This document shows positions 50,961 to 59,504 of a stretch of 64,000 nt of DNA, piece after piece. Position 1 is the stretch's first letter. The number at the start of each line of letters is the position of its first letter. The translations under genes and the position numbers were made by a program. Origin of the DNA: Anaerococcus murdochii (GTDB lineage: Bacteria; Bacillota; Clostridia; Tissierellales; Peptoniphilaceae); assembly GCF_019957155.1 (NCBI RefSeq), contig NZ_JAIPME010000002.1:62001-126000 (forward strand), in the 5' to 3' direction. The notes under the pieces were generated by a model. That model was not told the DNA's origin. It worked only from the letters and a program-made list of their open reading frames with translations, and did no database searches.

Positions 50961-51365
50961 ATGGCAGTAGCTTTAACTTTTAAAAACGGATTGTGTGATG
51001 AGGCAATAAACTATTATTGCAATGTTTTTGACCTTGCCTATCCAGAAGATATTATTAGATATAGGGATTTTGCAAAATTCAACCACCCTCCAAAAATTAG
51101 GGATAGGATTTATAATTCCCACCTAGATATTTATGGCAATAGGATATACCTCTATGATGTCACAAATGATGACACCTATGTCAAGGGCAACAATGTAAAA
51201 ATAGTGATAGAAACAGATTCAGATAAGCTTTATAGGGCCTATATAAATTTCAAAAAAGATTCAAACGTAACCAGCGAGCCACAAAAATTAGACAATAAAT
51301 TATTTACAAGTTTTGTGGACAAATACGATATAAGCTGGCAATTTATAGCGGAAATTATAGATTAA
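50961..51365 (+). CDS. VOC family protein (PhnB-like)
   Basis: A 134-residue protein of the vicinal oxygen chelate superfamily, PhnB/YjdN type. The two paired beta-alpha-beta modules are suggested by LTFKNGLCDEAINYYCNVF at the start, NSHLDIYGNRIYLYD near 50, and LFTSFVDKYDISWQF at the end, the usual PhnB signature. Metal-binding residues of true glyoxalases are not clearly present, so enzymatic activity is uncertain. AAAGGAATT precedes the ATG. It is a single gene that ends at a bidirectional terminator shared with tadA. Confidence 0.75.
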   Translation: MAVALTFKNGLCDEAINYYCNVFDLAYPEDIIRYRDFAKFNHPPKIRDRIYNSHLDIYGNRIYLYDVTNDDTYVKGNNVKIVIETDSDKLYRAYINFKKDSNVTSEPQKLDNKLFTSFVDKYDISWQFIAEIID

Positions 51366-51416
51366 AAAAAGCTAGGATTTACTTAAGTCAACTTAAGTTT
51401 ATCTTAGCTTTTTTTC
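51364..51416. terminator. Bidirectional terminator between the PhnB-like gene and tadA
   Basis: AAAAAAGCTAGGAT and ATCTTAGCTTTTTTT flank an ACTTAAGT/ACTTAAGT inner stem, with A and T runs at both ends. Confidence 0.8.
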
Positions 51417-51880
51417 TTTGCTCTTAAGGCCCTAAAAAAACTTTGGAGTTCTCTTAGGGATTCTTCTTCCATGAGACCATAAGAAATGTCGGGCACATTT
51501 AGGTGGGGGCTATCTTTATCTATAAAAGATGTGGAAAATCCGCCCCTCTTTGGGTCTTTGCAGGCGATTACGAGTCTTTTTATCCTAGAGTGCATAATTG
51601 CTCCAGCACACATAATACAAGGCTCAAGAGTGACATACATTGTACATTCTTCAAGCCTAAAATCTCCGATATTTTTGCCTGCTTCTTTGAGGGCATAGAT
51701 TTCGGCATGGTTTAGGGCAGACTTGCCTTTGTAGGTAAAATTGTGTCCCCTGCCAACTATTCTTTCTCCGCAAACAACAACGGCCCCTATCGGGACCTCG
51801 TCAATTGATTTTGCAAGTTTGGCTTCATTTATAGCTTCTGTCATAAAAAATTCATCAGCTTTTGTAAATAAATCTTGCAT
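51404..51880 (-). CDS. tadA: tRNA adenosine(34) deaminase TadA
   Basis: TadA converts wobble A34 to inosine in tRNA-Arg(ACG). From the ATG at 51880 it is 158 residues, the usual size. Zinc ligands are in HAE (NHAEIYAL) and PCIMCAGA, with the catalytic Glu in the first motif. The ATG at 51880 was chosen because AAAGGAAATATT precedes it and the longer reading would start inside the tRNA-Arg gene. The order dacA-type gene, tRNA-Arg, tadA on one strand suggests read-through. Confidence 0.95.
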   Translation of the reverse strand: MQDLFTKADEFFMTEAINEAKLAKSIDEVPIGAVVVCGERIVGRGHNFTYKGKSALNHAEIYALKEAGKNIGDFRLEECTMYVTLEPCIMCAGAIMHSRIKRLVIACKDPKRGGFSTSFIDKDSPHLNVPDISYGLMEEESLRELQSFFRALRAKKKS

Positions 51881-51892
51881 AATATTTCCTTT

Positions 51893-51969
51893 TGGTGTAC
51901 CGAAGAGGATTCGAACCTCCGACACCTGCCTTAGGAGGGCAGTGCTCTATCCAGCTGAGCTACCGATAC
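51893..51969 (-). tRNA. tRNA-Arg (anticodon CCT)
   Basis: 77 nt with an encoded CCA end. D arm AGCTCAGCTGGATAGAGC, anticodon stem CTGCC/GGCAG with loop CTCCTAA (anticodon CCT, reads AGG), and T arm AGGTTCGAATCCT are present. The acceptor stem includes two G-T pairs. The tRNA starts 22 nt after the carboxypeptidase stop; a hairpin (51974-51992) lies between. Confidence 0.95.
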
Positions 51970-51991
51970 ATATAAGGCAAAAAATTTGCCT

Positions 51992-53200
51992 TTATCTTGC
52001 TATTACTGTCTTTAATAAAAAGTCACAAGAATCTTTTATAGTTCTTACAACCCTTGTAAAAAGACTAGCCTTATCAAGAGCCTTCTTTGAAAACAAGCCG
52101 ACATTGTGGCTTTCATCCTTATAGGAAATCTCCACTTCTCCCATATCTTGGTTTTCTTTTATAGGCGCTTTTACATCGTCTTTTATATTATACTTTATTG
52201 TAGGATTTTCGCCTTCTTTTACGATCATTTTTATATCTTCTTTTGGATAAAGGTCTATATATCCCTGTTTAACAGTCACATCTTTTATAGATTTAATAGG
52301 TACATTTGAATCTAGGACTGTTTTTGTAGAAAAATATTTTGATACGTAATAAATAAGGTCACTCATAACCTTGTCCCTGGTGTCTTTTTGGTCTGCACCC
52401 ATAACAACACCTATGGACCTAAAATCATCCTTATCGTCAAGTTCTTTCATGTCGATTGTTGAAACTAGGCAATATCCAGCATCATTGGTTGTACCAGTCT
52501 TTAGACCATCAACTCCCTTGATTTCATCCATAAGAGGAATAGTTGATTTCTTGTCTATATCTCTGGCGGGATCTTTTATTTCCCTAATTGCCGAATAATC
52601 TAAGATTTCAGGATGGTTTTTAAGTATATATTGGGTCAACTTAAATAAGTCTCTAGCAGAAGAAGTATTTTGATAACCATCTTCTGTTTCTATCCCACTA
52701 GAATTATAATACACTTGGCTTTCTAGGTCAAGTTCTTTTGCTTTTTCATTCATTTCCCTTGCAAAGGCTGGCTCTGAGACTGATACAGTGTTAGCCAAAA
52801 GATATGCACAGTCATTACCAGATACAGCTATTAGGCCTTTTAAGAGCTCATCAACTGTATAGGTCTCGCCTTCTTTTACACCTAGGGCAGAATATTCCCA
52901 TGTGGTTAATTTTTCTGCTTCCTTATCAGCCTTAACTTTTGTATCTAAGGAAATGTCACCCCTATCAATAGCTTCCTTGGTCACAAGAAAAGTCATGAGT
53001 TTACTCAAAGATGCCATTGGTCTTGGCTCATCTGCATTTTTTTCGTAATAAACTTCGCCATTTTCTTCATTTCCTATAAGGTAGGCTTTGACATTCTCAT
53101 CAAGACCTACTATTTTATTTTGGCTAGTTGCAAGGCTTACAGGCATAAAAAACATAAAAATTGCCAAAGCTAGACTTGCTATCTTGTATTTGTATTTCAT
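51992..53200 (-). CDS. D-alanyl-D-alanine carboxypeptidase (PBP5/DacF family)
   Basis: A secreted class C low-molecular-weight penicillin-binding protein that trims the terminal D-Ala of peptidoglycan stem peptides. The 402 residues show a signal peptide (about 1-25), the S-x-x-K motif Ser64-Lys67, SGN at 127-129 and KTG at 234-236. The C-terminal beta domain (about 290-365) is followed by a short helix with FLLKTVIAR, possibly the membrane-binding end. AGGAG precedes the ATG. It is close behind the ANT(6)-like gene (8 bp), and a hairpin overlaps its stop codon. Confidence 0.94.
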   Translation of the reverse strand: MKYKYKIASLALAIFMFFMPVSLATSQNKIVGLDENVKAYLIGNEENGEVYYEKNADEPRPMASLSKLMTFLVTKEAIDRGDISLDTKVKADKEAEKLTTWEYSALGVKEGETYTVDELLKGLIAVSGNDCAYLLANTVSVSEPAFAREMNEKAKELDLESQVYYNSSGIETEDGYQNTSSARDLFKLTQYILKNHPEILDYSAIREIKDPARDIDKKSTIPLMDEIKGVDGLKTGTTNDAGYCLVSTIDMKELDDKDDFRSIGVVMGADQKDTRDKVMSDLIYYVSKYFSTKTVLDSNVPIKSIKDVTVKQGYIDLYPKEDIKMIVKEGENPTIKYNIKDDVKAPIKENQDMGEVEISYKDESHNVGLFSKKALDKASLFTRVVRTIKDSCDFLLKTVIAR

Positions 53201-53208
53201 ATTTACTC

Positions 53209-54039
53209 CTAGTTTAGAAAGGATTCAAGCTTTTTGTAATTATTTCTTAAAAGCTTCAATGTCTTTACATCAGTTTGTCTATCGTATTCAAAACCCAAAT
53301 CTTCTGCCTCAGCCATTCCCACTTTTCTAAAAAGTATGCAGGCCTTAAAGAGGCTGTTATAAATATTAAGTGGGTTTATATCGTGGAAAGTATCTTCAAA
53401 ATCGTCCTTGTATTCCTTAACAAGAGTATGGACAAATTCGCTGCCATCCTTTCCAATATCTCTTGCTCCCTTAAACTTATTTACAACATAGATCCTAAGC
53501 ATCTTAGAAAGCTCACTTCTTACATCTTCCATCTTGATGGCTGCAGCAAGCCCATTGTTTTGGTTTAAATATAGAGAAACTTCTATAGCAGATGCAAAAA
53601 AGTTTTTAACTGTTTGGCTAAATTCGTATTCTTTGACAGGGCTATAGGCAAAATCTTTGTTTGGCAGAAGTGCATCAGAACCTGGTTTGTTATATAAAAA
53701 CTCAATATCAGCTGGGAGAGTCTTTATAAAGTCTTTAGCCACATCGCTACTTATTATCGACTCGGAAATCTTAATATTGTCCATCTTGTAAAGGTCGATG
53801 GTTGTAAAAGAAAACTTGTTTTTGTCGAGTTCGCTTTTCTCCTTAACCCTATTTACAAAGATTAGGTCATCAAAAAGTCCTGCAAACTCTTCTTCGAGTT
53901 TGGCTATAATTACCTCATTGACAACTGTATAAATCCTATAAAATTCGTCATTATTTTGCCTTTTTACATAAAAAATAGACTCTATGGCTGGGTTTGTCTT
54001 TGCATAATCTTTAATTTTTTGCGAAATATCATTCCTCAT
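53209..54039 (-). CDS. ANT(6)/AadE-like nucleotidyltransferase-fold protein, probably divergent
   Basis: A 276-residue cytoplasmic protein. The C-terminal half, VKEYEFSQTVKNFFASA, AIKMEDVRSELSKMLRIYV and GKDGSEF, resembles the helical half of streptomycin 6-adenylyltransferases (ANT(6)). The N-terminal half has the beta-strand pattern but not the GSR...DxD metal motif needed for transfer of AMP; a related NRVKEKSELD and TTIDLYKMD pattern is seen instead. It may be a non-catalytic or differently active relative, and a drug resistance role should not be assumed. It overlaps the NUDIX gene by 11 bp. Confidence 0.5.
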   Translation of the reverse strand: MRNDISQKIKDYAKTNPAIESIFYVKRQNNDEFYRIYTVVNEVIIAKLEEEFAGLFDDLIFVNRVKEKSELDKNKFSFTTIDLYKMDNIKISESIISSDVAKDFIKTLPADIEFLYNKPGSDALLPNKDFAYSPVKEYEFSQTVKNFFASAIEVSLYLNQNNGLAAAIKMEDVRSELSKMLRIYVVNKFKGARDIGKDGSEFVHTLVKEYKDDFEDTFHDINPLNIYNSLFKACILFRKVGMAEAEDLGFEYDRQTDVKTLKLLRNNYKKLESFLN

Positions 54040-54619
54040 TTTTACTCCAACTTTCTATAAAGTTTTTTAGCATTTTTGCGGTCAAGCCCCAAATTACAGG
54101 CTTGGTATCATAGAAAAACATTTCATTGTATCCGGTTTGAAATTTATAATCCTTGCCATTCGGGATTTTATCAAAAGGAAAATCTTTTGGAAAATCCATC
54201 TTATAAGGCGCCCTGTAGGATATGGGCGGATTATTTTTAAAAAAGTCAAGATCGACCGTAAAAATCGACTCTACTTCCTTATTATACTTTATTTCTGACA
54301 AATTTTTATTAATCCTACCATAAAAACTTTTTACATGCCTGTAATTAGATGTAAGAATCATAGAAGAATAACCTAAATATGTTATTTCTCGGCGATTAAG
54401 ATTTAATTCTTCCATAGTCTCTCTTATGGCGGCTTCCTTAAAATCTTCGCCACATTCTACTCTACCACCAGGAAAAGAAACCTCACCAGGTTGGCTAACT
54501 ATGTCACTTCTTACTTCAAATAAAATATGGTCCTTGCCGTCAATCTCTATTAGGGGAATAAAAACAGCGAAGGATTTTAACCTAGATAAAAATTCGTCAT
54601 CTACTTGTAAATATTTCAT
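54029..54619 (-). CDS. NUDIX hydrolase, CoA pyrophosphatase-like
   Basis: A nucleotide-diphosphate-linked hydrolase; the pattern LFEVRSDIVSQPGEVSFPGGR before the Nudix box is the type seen in CoA/acyl-CoA pyrophosphatases (NudL-like). The Nudix box GGRVECGEDFKEAAIRETMEE is complete (about 55-75). From the ATG at 54619 it has 196 residues. That start was preferred because AGGAG lies 5 nt before it. Substrate assignment is moderate. The gene heads the operon NUDIX, ANT(6)-like, carboxypeptidase. Confidence 0.85.
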   Translation of the reverse strand: MKYLQVDDEFLSRLKSFAVFIPLIEIDGKDHILFEVRSDIVSQPGEVSFPGGRVECGEDFKEAAIRETMEELNLNRREITYLGYSSMILTSNYRHVKSFYGRINKNLSEIKYNKEVESIFTVDLDFFKNNPPISYRAPYKMDFPKDFPFDKIPNGKDYKFQTGYNEMFFYDTKPVIWGLTAKMLKNFIESWSKNEE

Positions 54620-54674
54620 AGAAACTCCTATTAAAATCATATATAAATATGGTTTTAAAGTCAAGTTATTAGAG

Positions 54675-54680
54675 TATAAT
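54675..54680 (+). promoter_or_regulatory. -10 box of mscL
   Basis: TATAAT, 36 nt before the mscL ATG; no good -35 at 17 nt. AAAGGAATT is the ribosome site. Confidence 0.5.
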
Positions 54681-54715
54681 GAAACAGTATTTTAGAAATA
54701 TAGAAAGGAATTATT

Positions 54716-55129
54716 ATGTTTAAAGAATTTAAGGAATTTATTGCCCGTGGCAATGTATTAGATATGGCCATAGGTATTATTATGGGTTCAGCCTTTACAG
54801 CTATTGTAACTAGTGTAGTTGATGATCTTTTAATGCCAATTATAGCAGGCCTTACAGCAGGAGTTAACTATGAAGACCTTGTTATAAGCATAGGAGGAGC
54901 AACTCTTAAAATTGGTAATCTTATTAATGCAATTATTTCATTTATAATTATTGCCTTCGTTTTATTTTTGATTGTTAAATCTCTTAACGGTCTTCATAAA
55001 AAGAAGGAAGAACCAGTAGTAGAAACAGAAAAAACTTGCCCATACTGCAAGAGCAAAATTGATATAGAAGCAACTAGGTGTCCAAAGTGTACATCTAAGC
55101 TTGAAAATTACTCAAACGAATTAGAATAA
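54716..55129 (+). CDS. mscL: Large-conductance mechanosensitive channel MscL with C-terminal zinc ribbon
   Basis: A tension-gated pore that releases solutes on osmotic down-shock. The first ~95 residues are typical: FKEFIARGNVLDMAIGIIMG (TM1 start), a periplasmic loop near 45-60, and TM2 near 70-90. The usual C-terminal cytoplasmic helix is replaced by a short linker and a CPYC...CPKC zinc ribbon (Cys108, Cys111, Cys122, Cys125). Similar tails occur in other Firmicutes MscL. At 137 residues it is normal length. It is monocistronic with its own terminator. Confidence 0.94.
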   Translation: MFKEFKEFIARGNVLDMAIGIIMGSAFTAIVTSVVDDLLMPIIAGLTAGVNYEDLVISIGGATLKIGNLINAIISFIIIAFVLFLIVKSLNGLHKKKEEPVVETEKTCPYCKSKIDIEATRCPKCTSKLENYSNELE

Positions 55130-55130
55130 A

Positions 55131-55170
55131 AATTAGGGACCTTCGCAAATTTGCAAGGGTCCCTATTTCA
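55131..55170. terminator. Terminator of mscL
   Basis: AGGGACC...GGTCCCT with an inner TTCGCAAATTTGCAA stem, followed by TATTTC; it could act from both strands for the convergent secreted-protein gene. Confidence 0.75.
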
Positions 55171-55192
55171 TTTCTTTATTTTAAATCTTTTT

Positions 55193-56200
55193 TTATTTTC
55201 CGGATTTTTCTAGTTTTTCAAGGGCTTTTTCAGCTTTAACTATCAAGGCATCTGATTTTTTGATAAGATTTTGAAGTTTTGTTGTCACTTCTTTATTCAA
55301 ATCAGGAACTGTATCTAATAGAAGTTGGGCAGCCTTAGTTGTAATTTTATTATCATCTATAGAAGCTTTTAACTTTTCAACTTGGCTAAGAGTTTTTTCC
55401 TTCTTATTTTCTTTTTTAGGAGTTTCTTTTTTACTTTCTTGTTTTGGAGCCTGTTTTGGAGCTTGCTTCAAGCTTGGCATCATTTCTTCTAGACCTGCTA
55501 TAAACAATTCATGAGTTTTTGCATCTAATTGGTCGGTATTATAGTTGCCAGTAGATACCATTTGATCGAGTTTTTCTCCCATATTGTAAAGTACATCGAG
55601 AATTGTTCTATAATCACTTGTAACTGCTACAATACTATCTCCTCTATCTATAATTTTATTAATATAATCAATCTCTTGCTTATTTAGCAAGCTTTTATCA
55701 AGCTTATCAAATAGTATTTGTTTTGATTGTGCCTTATAAGATTTTAGGTTGAGGGCTTGGATTCTATCTAATACAACTTTTTCACCTTGATTTGTCTTAA
55801 AATTTACACCTAAATATAGGTCTTTAAATACCAGGCTAATTCCTGCCATGTTTTGTCCAGGAAATGATACAACCATTTTACCATTTTTATCTTCTACGGA
55901 ATAATTGCCTGGCTCTAAGTTTCCCCTATAAATATCGCCATCAAAGTCTGCCATCAAAGCAAAGTCTTGAACTTGACCAAGATTTTTAGCACTTATGCCA
56001 CTAAACTCAAGTGTATAGATATTTGTCTCATAATCAAATTTGCCGCTTACCAGCTTGATATTATTAGTATTAACATCAGCATAAGCAACGTTTTGAATCC
56101 CTGCGCTAAGGTTAGCATTATCTACAGGCATACCACCAAGTCCTGCAAAAGTCATTGTTCCAATTACTAAACCTGCTAACATTTTATTTGTTTTTTTCAT
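55193..56200 (-). CDS. Secreted protein of unknown function
   Basis: 335 residues. A signal peptide (about 1-42) ends near NVAYA. A beta-rich domain (about 45-160) follows, with GKFDYETNIYTLEFSG and DGDIYRGNLEPGNYSV segments. A helical region (about 165-240) leads to a Lys/Pro/Gln-rich linker (about 245-270) and a C-terminal helical segment that looks like a coiled coil (about 275-335). I recognise no family and no wall-sorting signal or membrane anchor, so release into the medium or non-covalent wall binding is possible. The gene is monocistronic; it lies alone between mscL and topA. Confidence 0.8.
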   Translation of the reverse strand: MKKTNKMLAGLVIGTMTFAGLGGMPVDNANLSAGIQNVAYADVNTNNIKLVSGKFDYETNIYTLEFSGISAKNLGQVQDFALMADFDGDIYRGNLEPGNYSVEDKNGKMVVSFPGQNMAGISLVFKDLYLGVNFKTNQGEKVVLDRIQALNLKSYKAQSKQILFDKLDKSLLNKQEIDYINKIIDRGDSIVAVTSDYRTILDVLYNMGEKLDQMVSTGNYNTDQLDAKTHELFIAGLEEMMPSLKQAPKQAPKQESKKETPKKENKKEKTLSQVEKLKASIDDNKITTKAAQLLLDTVPDLNKEVTTKLQNLIKKSDALIVKAEKALEKLEKSGK

Positions 56201-56311
56201 AAAAACTCCTTTAATATTGTTATTTATAAACGCTTTACTTGAGTATTATGATATTTCAAACGAATATTTTGATATATACCAGTCGATTTATTGAAAACTA
56301 TTCATTCTACA

Positions 56312-56345
56312 AATAAAAAACTATGACAAGAAATACTTGTCATAG
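56312..56345 (-). terminator. Terminator of topA operon
   Basis: CTATGACAAG and CTTGTCATAG form a 10-bp stem followed by TTTTTTATTT on the minus strand. Confidence 0.85.
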
Positions 56346-56350
56346 CTAAT

Positions 56351-58408
56351 TTATCTTTTCTTTACTTTTACATAATCACATTCAGAACATCTGATTTCGT
56401 CTGTTTTTCTATTTTTCTTATGGACTAAAAGGCTGCCACATTCTGGGCATTTCTCACCTGTTGGCGGATCCCAAAGGGCGTAATCGCATTTTGGATAGGT
56501 CGAACAACCGTAAAATCTCTTTCCTCTTTTGGATACTCTTTCGATAATTTCCCCATCTTTACACTTAGGACACTTAACTCCAGTTGTCTTTATTATAGAC
56601 TTTGTAAAGTCACAATCAGGAAAACCAGTGCAACCTATAAACTTGCCGTTCCTACCATGTTTAATAGCAAGAGGCTTGCCGCATTTTGGACATTTTTCAT
56701 CAAGGACCTTGTCTTTAACCTTATAGTCAGTTGTATCTTTTTTGACAGCAGCCATATCCTTAGAAAAATCTTTATAGAAATTTCTCAAAACATCTTTCCA
56801 AAAAACTTGGTCTTCGGCAATCCTGTCGAGTTGGTTTTCCATATCTGCAGTAAATTCTACGTTTATTACATCGTCAAAATTTTCCTGCAAAAATTCATTC
56901 ACAGTCTTTCCTAACTCTGTCGGATAGATTGACCTGCCGTCAAGTTCGACATAGTTTCTGGACATGATTTGGTTTATGGTTGCAGAATAAGTTGAAGGCC
57001 TGCCTATGCCAAATTCCTCCAAGGTTTTTACAAGAGATGCTTCTGTGTACCTTGCTGGTGGATTTGTAAAGTGTTGGTCTTTGGTGATTTTTTCTGCACC
57101 TATGACTTGGCCTTCCTTAAGGTCTGGCAAATTATTTTCACTATCTAGGTTGCCATATAATTTATTGAAACCATCAAAAAGTGTAATCTTTCCATTTGCC
57201 CTAAAAATTAAGCCATTATTGTCAAAATTTATTTGGGTTGATAGATATTCATAATCAGCCATTTGGCTTGCTACTACCCTTGACCAGATTAGCTTATAGA
57301 GCTTGTATTGTTGGTCTGTTAGGTAAGTTTTGATTGAAATTGGGTCTCTAAATATGGATGTAGGCCTGATTGCCTCATGGGCGTCTTGGCTGCCTTTTTT
57401 CTTGCCAGAATAGGTATTGCCACGTCCTGCGTATTCTGCCCCGTATTTTTCCTTGATATATTTCAATGATTCGCCCACAATTTCCTTAGAAATCCTAGTC
57501 GCATCTGTTCTCATGTAGGATATTAGACCGACAGTTCCCTCTTTTCCAATATCAATACCTTCGTAAAGTTGTTGGGCAAGTTGCATGGTAAATTTGGTTG
57601 AAAAACCAAGTCTGTTTGATGCATCCTGTTGGAGGGTTGAGGTTGTATATGGGGCATAAGGACGTCTTTTTCTCTTAGTTTTGGCAATTGTATCGAGTTT
57701 AAAATTATCCTTATCAATCTTATCCAAAACTTTTTGGGCACCAGACTCATTTGAAACCTTCATTTTTTTGGATTTTGATCCATAAAATTCAGATTCAAAA
57801 TCTATGCCATCGTATTTGTGTTTGGCAGTAATAGTCCAATATTCTTCTGGTATAAAATCATCAATTTCTTTTTGCCTATCAACAATTAGTTTTAGGGCAA
57901 CAGATTGGACACGGCCTGCAGAAAGGCCTGATTTGACCCTCTTCCATAGAATTGGACTTATTTCATAACCCACAATCCTGTCCATGACCCTCCTAGCCTG
58001 TTGGGCATCAACAAGATTTTTGTCGATTTTTCTAGGGTTTTTCATGGCATTTAGGACATTATTTTTGGTTATTTCGTGAAATTCCACCCTGTTATTTTCA
58101 TTTGGATCAAGGTCTAGTAGGTATTCAAGGTGCCAAGAAATGGCTTCACCTTCCCTATCCGGGTCTGTCGCCAGATAAACCTTGTCAGCACTTTCCGCTT
58201 CTTTTTTTAACTCGTTAATAGTTTTCGCCCTACCTCTGACCTTTATGTATTCAGGTTCAAAGTCATTTTCTATGTCAACACCAAACTTGCTTTTTGGTAG
58301 GTCCCTAAGGTGGCCAACAGTTGCCTTTACCTTATAGTTCCTTCCAAGCATTTTTGAAATTGACCTAGCCTTGGTAGGCGACTCTACTATTACTAGATTT
58401 TTAGCCAA
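56351..58408 (-). CDS. topA: DNA topoisomerase I
   Basis: Relaxes negative supercoils by cutting one strand. The 685 residues show the Toprim domain (DRE in TDPDREGEAISWHL near 82-95), the active-site tyrosine in ISYMRTD near residue 300, and three C-terminal four-cysteine zinc modules (near 575-600, 620-645, 660-680). This is the common bacterial topA architecture. It lies 4 bp after dprA at the end of the rbgA-rnhB-yraN-dprA operon. Confidence 0.97.
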   Translation of the reverse strand: MAKNLVIVESPTKARSISKMLGRNYKVKATVGHLRDLPKSKFGVDIENDFEPEYIKVRGRAKTINELKKEAESADKVYLATDPDREGEAISWHLEYLLDLDPNENNRVEFHEITKNNVLNAMKNPRKIDKNLVDAQQARRVMDRIVGYEISPILWKRVKSGLSAGRVQSVALKLIVDRQKEIDDFIPEEYWTITAKHKYDGIDFESEFYGSKSKKMKVSNESGAQKVLDKIDKDNFKLDTIAKTKRKRRPYAPYTTSTLQQDASNRLGFSTKFTMQLAQQLYEGIDIGKEGTVGLISYMRTDATRISKEIVGESLKYIKEKYGAEYAGRGNTYSGKKKGSQDAHEAIRPTSIFRDPISIKTYLTDQQYKLYKLIWSRVVASQMADYEYLSTQINFDNNGLIFRANGKITLFDGFNKLYGNLDSENNLPDLKEGQVIGAEKITKDQHFTNPPARYTEASLVKTLEEFGIGRPSTYSATINQIMSRNYVELDGRSIYPTELGKTVNEFLQENFDDVINVEFTADMENQLDRIAEDQVFWKDVLRNFYKDFSKDMAAVKKDTTDYKVKDKVLDEKCPKCGKPLAIKHGRNGKFIGCTGFPDCDFTKSIIKTTGVKCPKCKDGEIIERVSKRGKRFYGCSTYPKCDYALWDPPTGEKCPECGSLLVHKKNRKTDEIRCSECDYVKVKKR

Positions 58409-58412
58409 AGTC

Positions 58413-59504
58413 TCACTCCTTTATTGTAAACTCATTATTTCCTATATTTTCAATTATGTTCTTAAGTTCTAAACTTGTCAGTAAAAAGTTTATCACATCT
58501 ATGCTTAAATCTAAGTTAAGTGCCAAGTCATCAGGACTGGCATTTGGATTTGTCTCAATATATCTTACTACACTAACTTCATCTTTATCAAGTGCAGAAT
58601 AATCAATAGGTTGTTTAGGTACTTTTTTATCCAAAAGATAATCGAGTTCTTCAAGTATATCTTCAGCACACAAAATAAGCTTTGAGCCATCTTGGATTAG
58701 CTTATTTGTCCCTTTTGAGTAAATTGAATTGATATTTCCAGGCACAGCAAAAACTTCCTTGCCTTGGTCTAGGGCACACCTGGTTGTAATCATGGTTCCT
58801 GATTTTTCCTTGGCTTCTATCACCACAGTTGCCAGGGAAATTCCAGAAATAATCCTATTTCTCCTTGGGAAATTATAGCCAATAGGTGGAGTTTCTAGGG
58901 GAAATTCTGACAAAATCAATCCTTCTTCTTCGATTTTTTCATACAAAAATTTATTTGCCTTGGGATATACCTGATCAATTCCACAGCCGATTACTCCAAT
59001 GGTCCTGCCGCCAACTTCCAAAGTCGCCTTGTGGCACATGGCATCAATACCATAGGCCAAGCCAGAAACAGTTGTTAGGCCTGCCTGGGCAATTGATCCG
59101 GCCAAATTTTTGCAGGCCCACTTGCCGTAATCTGTGCACTTTCTTGCCCCGACAAAGGCGATGGACTTGCTATCACGAAGGGCATCGAGCCTTCCCTTAT
59201 AATACAAAACCGCAGGTCTATCGTCTATGTATTTTAAATTCTCTGGATAAGATTCATCTAGGATTGTCACAAAGTCAACACCAAGCTTAGCAACTTTTTC
59301 CCTATAAGCTTTGAAATCCTCAAGGTTTTTTGGATTAAAAATCCTATCGTAATTCCCATCGTTAAGGAAGGAATAATCTAGCCTTCCCCTTTCGAAAAAA
59401 TTATCCAAATTCGTATTTTCAAAAATATCTAGGATGGTTCTATTATTAATATTTATGTAATTTAGGTATAATAAAATTTCTCTCTTATCCATATCAAAAA
59501 GCAT
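58413..59504 (-). CDS. dprA: DNA processing protein DprA
   Basis: DprA binds single-stranded DNA taken up during transformation and loads RecA on it. The 363 residues have a short N-terminal helical part, the Rossmann-like DprA fold (about 75-290) with FVGARKCTDYG, GLAYGIDAMCHKATL and VIGCGIDQVYP, and a C-terminal winged helix (about 300-360). The start overlaps the YraN gene by 11 bp; a second ATG lies 12 nt downstream. With comM and a ComGA-like ATPase elsewhere, part of a competence set is present, but no complete uptake machine is in the window. Confidence 0.95.
   Translation of the reverse strand: MLFDMDKREILLYLNYININNRTILDIFENTNLDNFFERGRLDYSFLNDGNYDRIFNPKNLEDFKAYREKVAKLGVDFVTILDESYPENLKYIDDRPAVLYYKGRLDALRDSKSIAFVGARKCTDYGKWACKNLAGSIAQAGLTTVSGLAYGIDAMCHKATLEVGGRTIGVIGCGIDQVYPKANKFLYEKIEEEGLILSEFPLETPPIGYNFPRRNRIISGISLATVVIEAKEKSGTMITTRCALDQGKEVFAVPGNINSIYSKGTNKLIQDGSKLILCAEDILEELDYLLDKKVPKQPIDYSALDKDEVSVVRYIETNPNASPDDLALNLDLSIDVINFLLTSLELKNIIENIGNNEFTIKE

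Noticed and set aside
51881..51925. Extended N terminus for TadA
   Set aside because: The extra codons fall in the tRNA-Arg gene; AAAGGAAA precedes the ATG at 51880.
53209..54039. Aminoglycoside resistance gene
   Set aside because: Only the helical half resembles ANT(6), and the catalytic motif is not found, so resistance is not supported.
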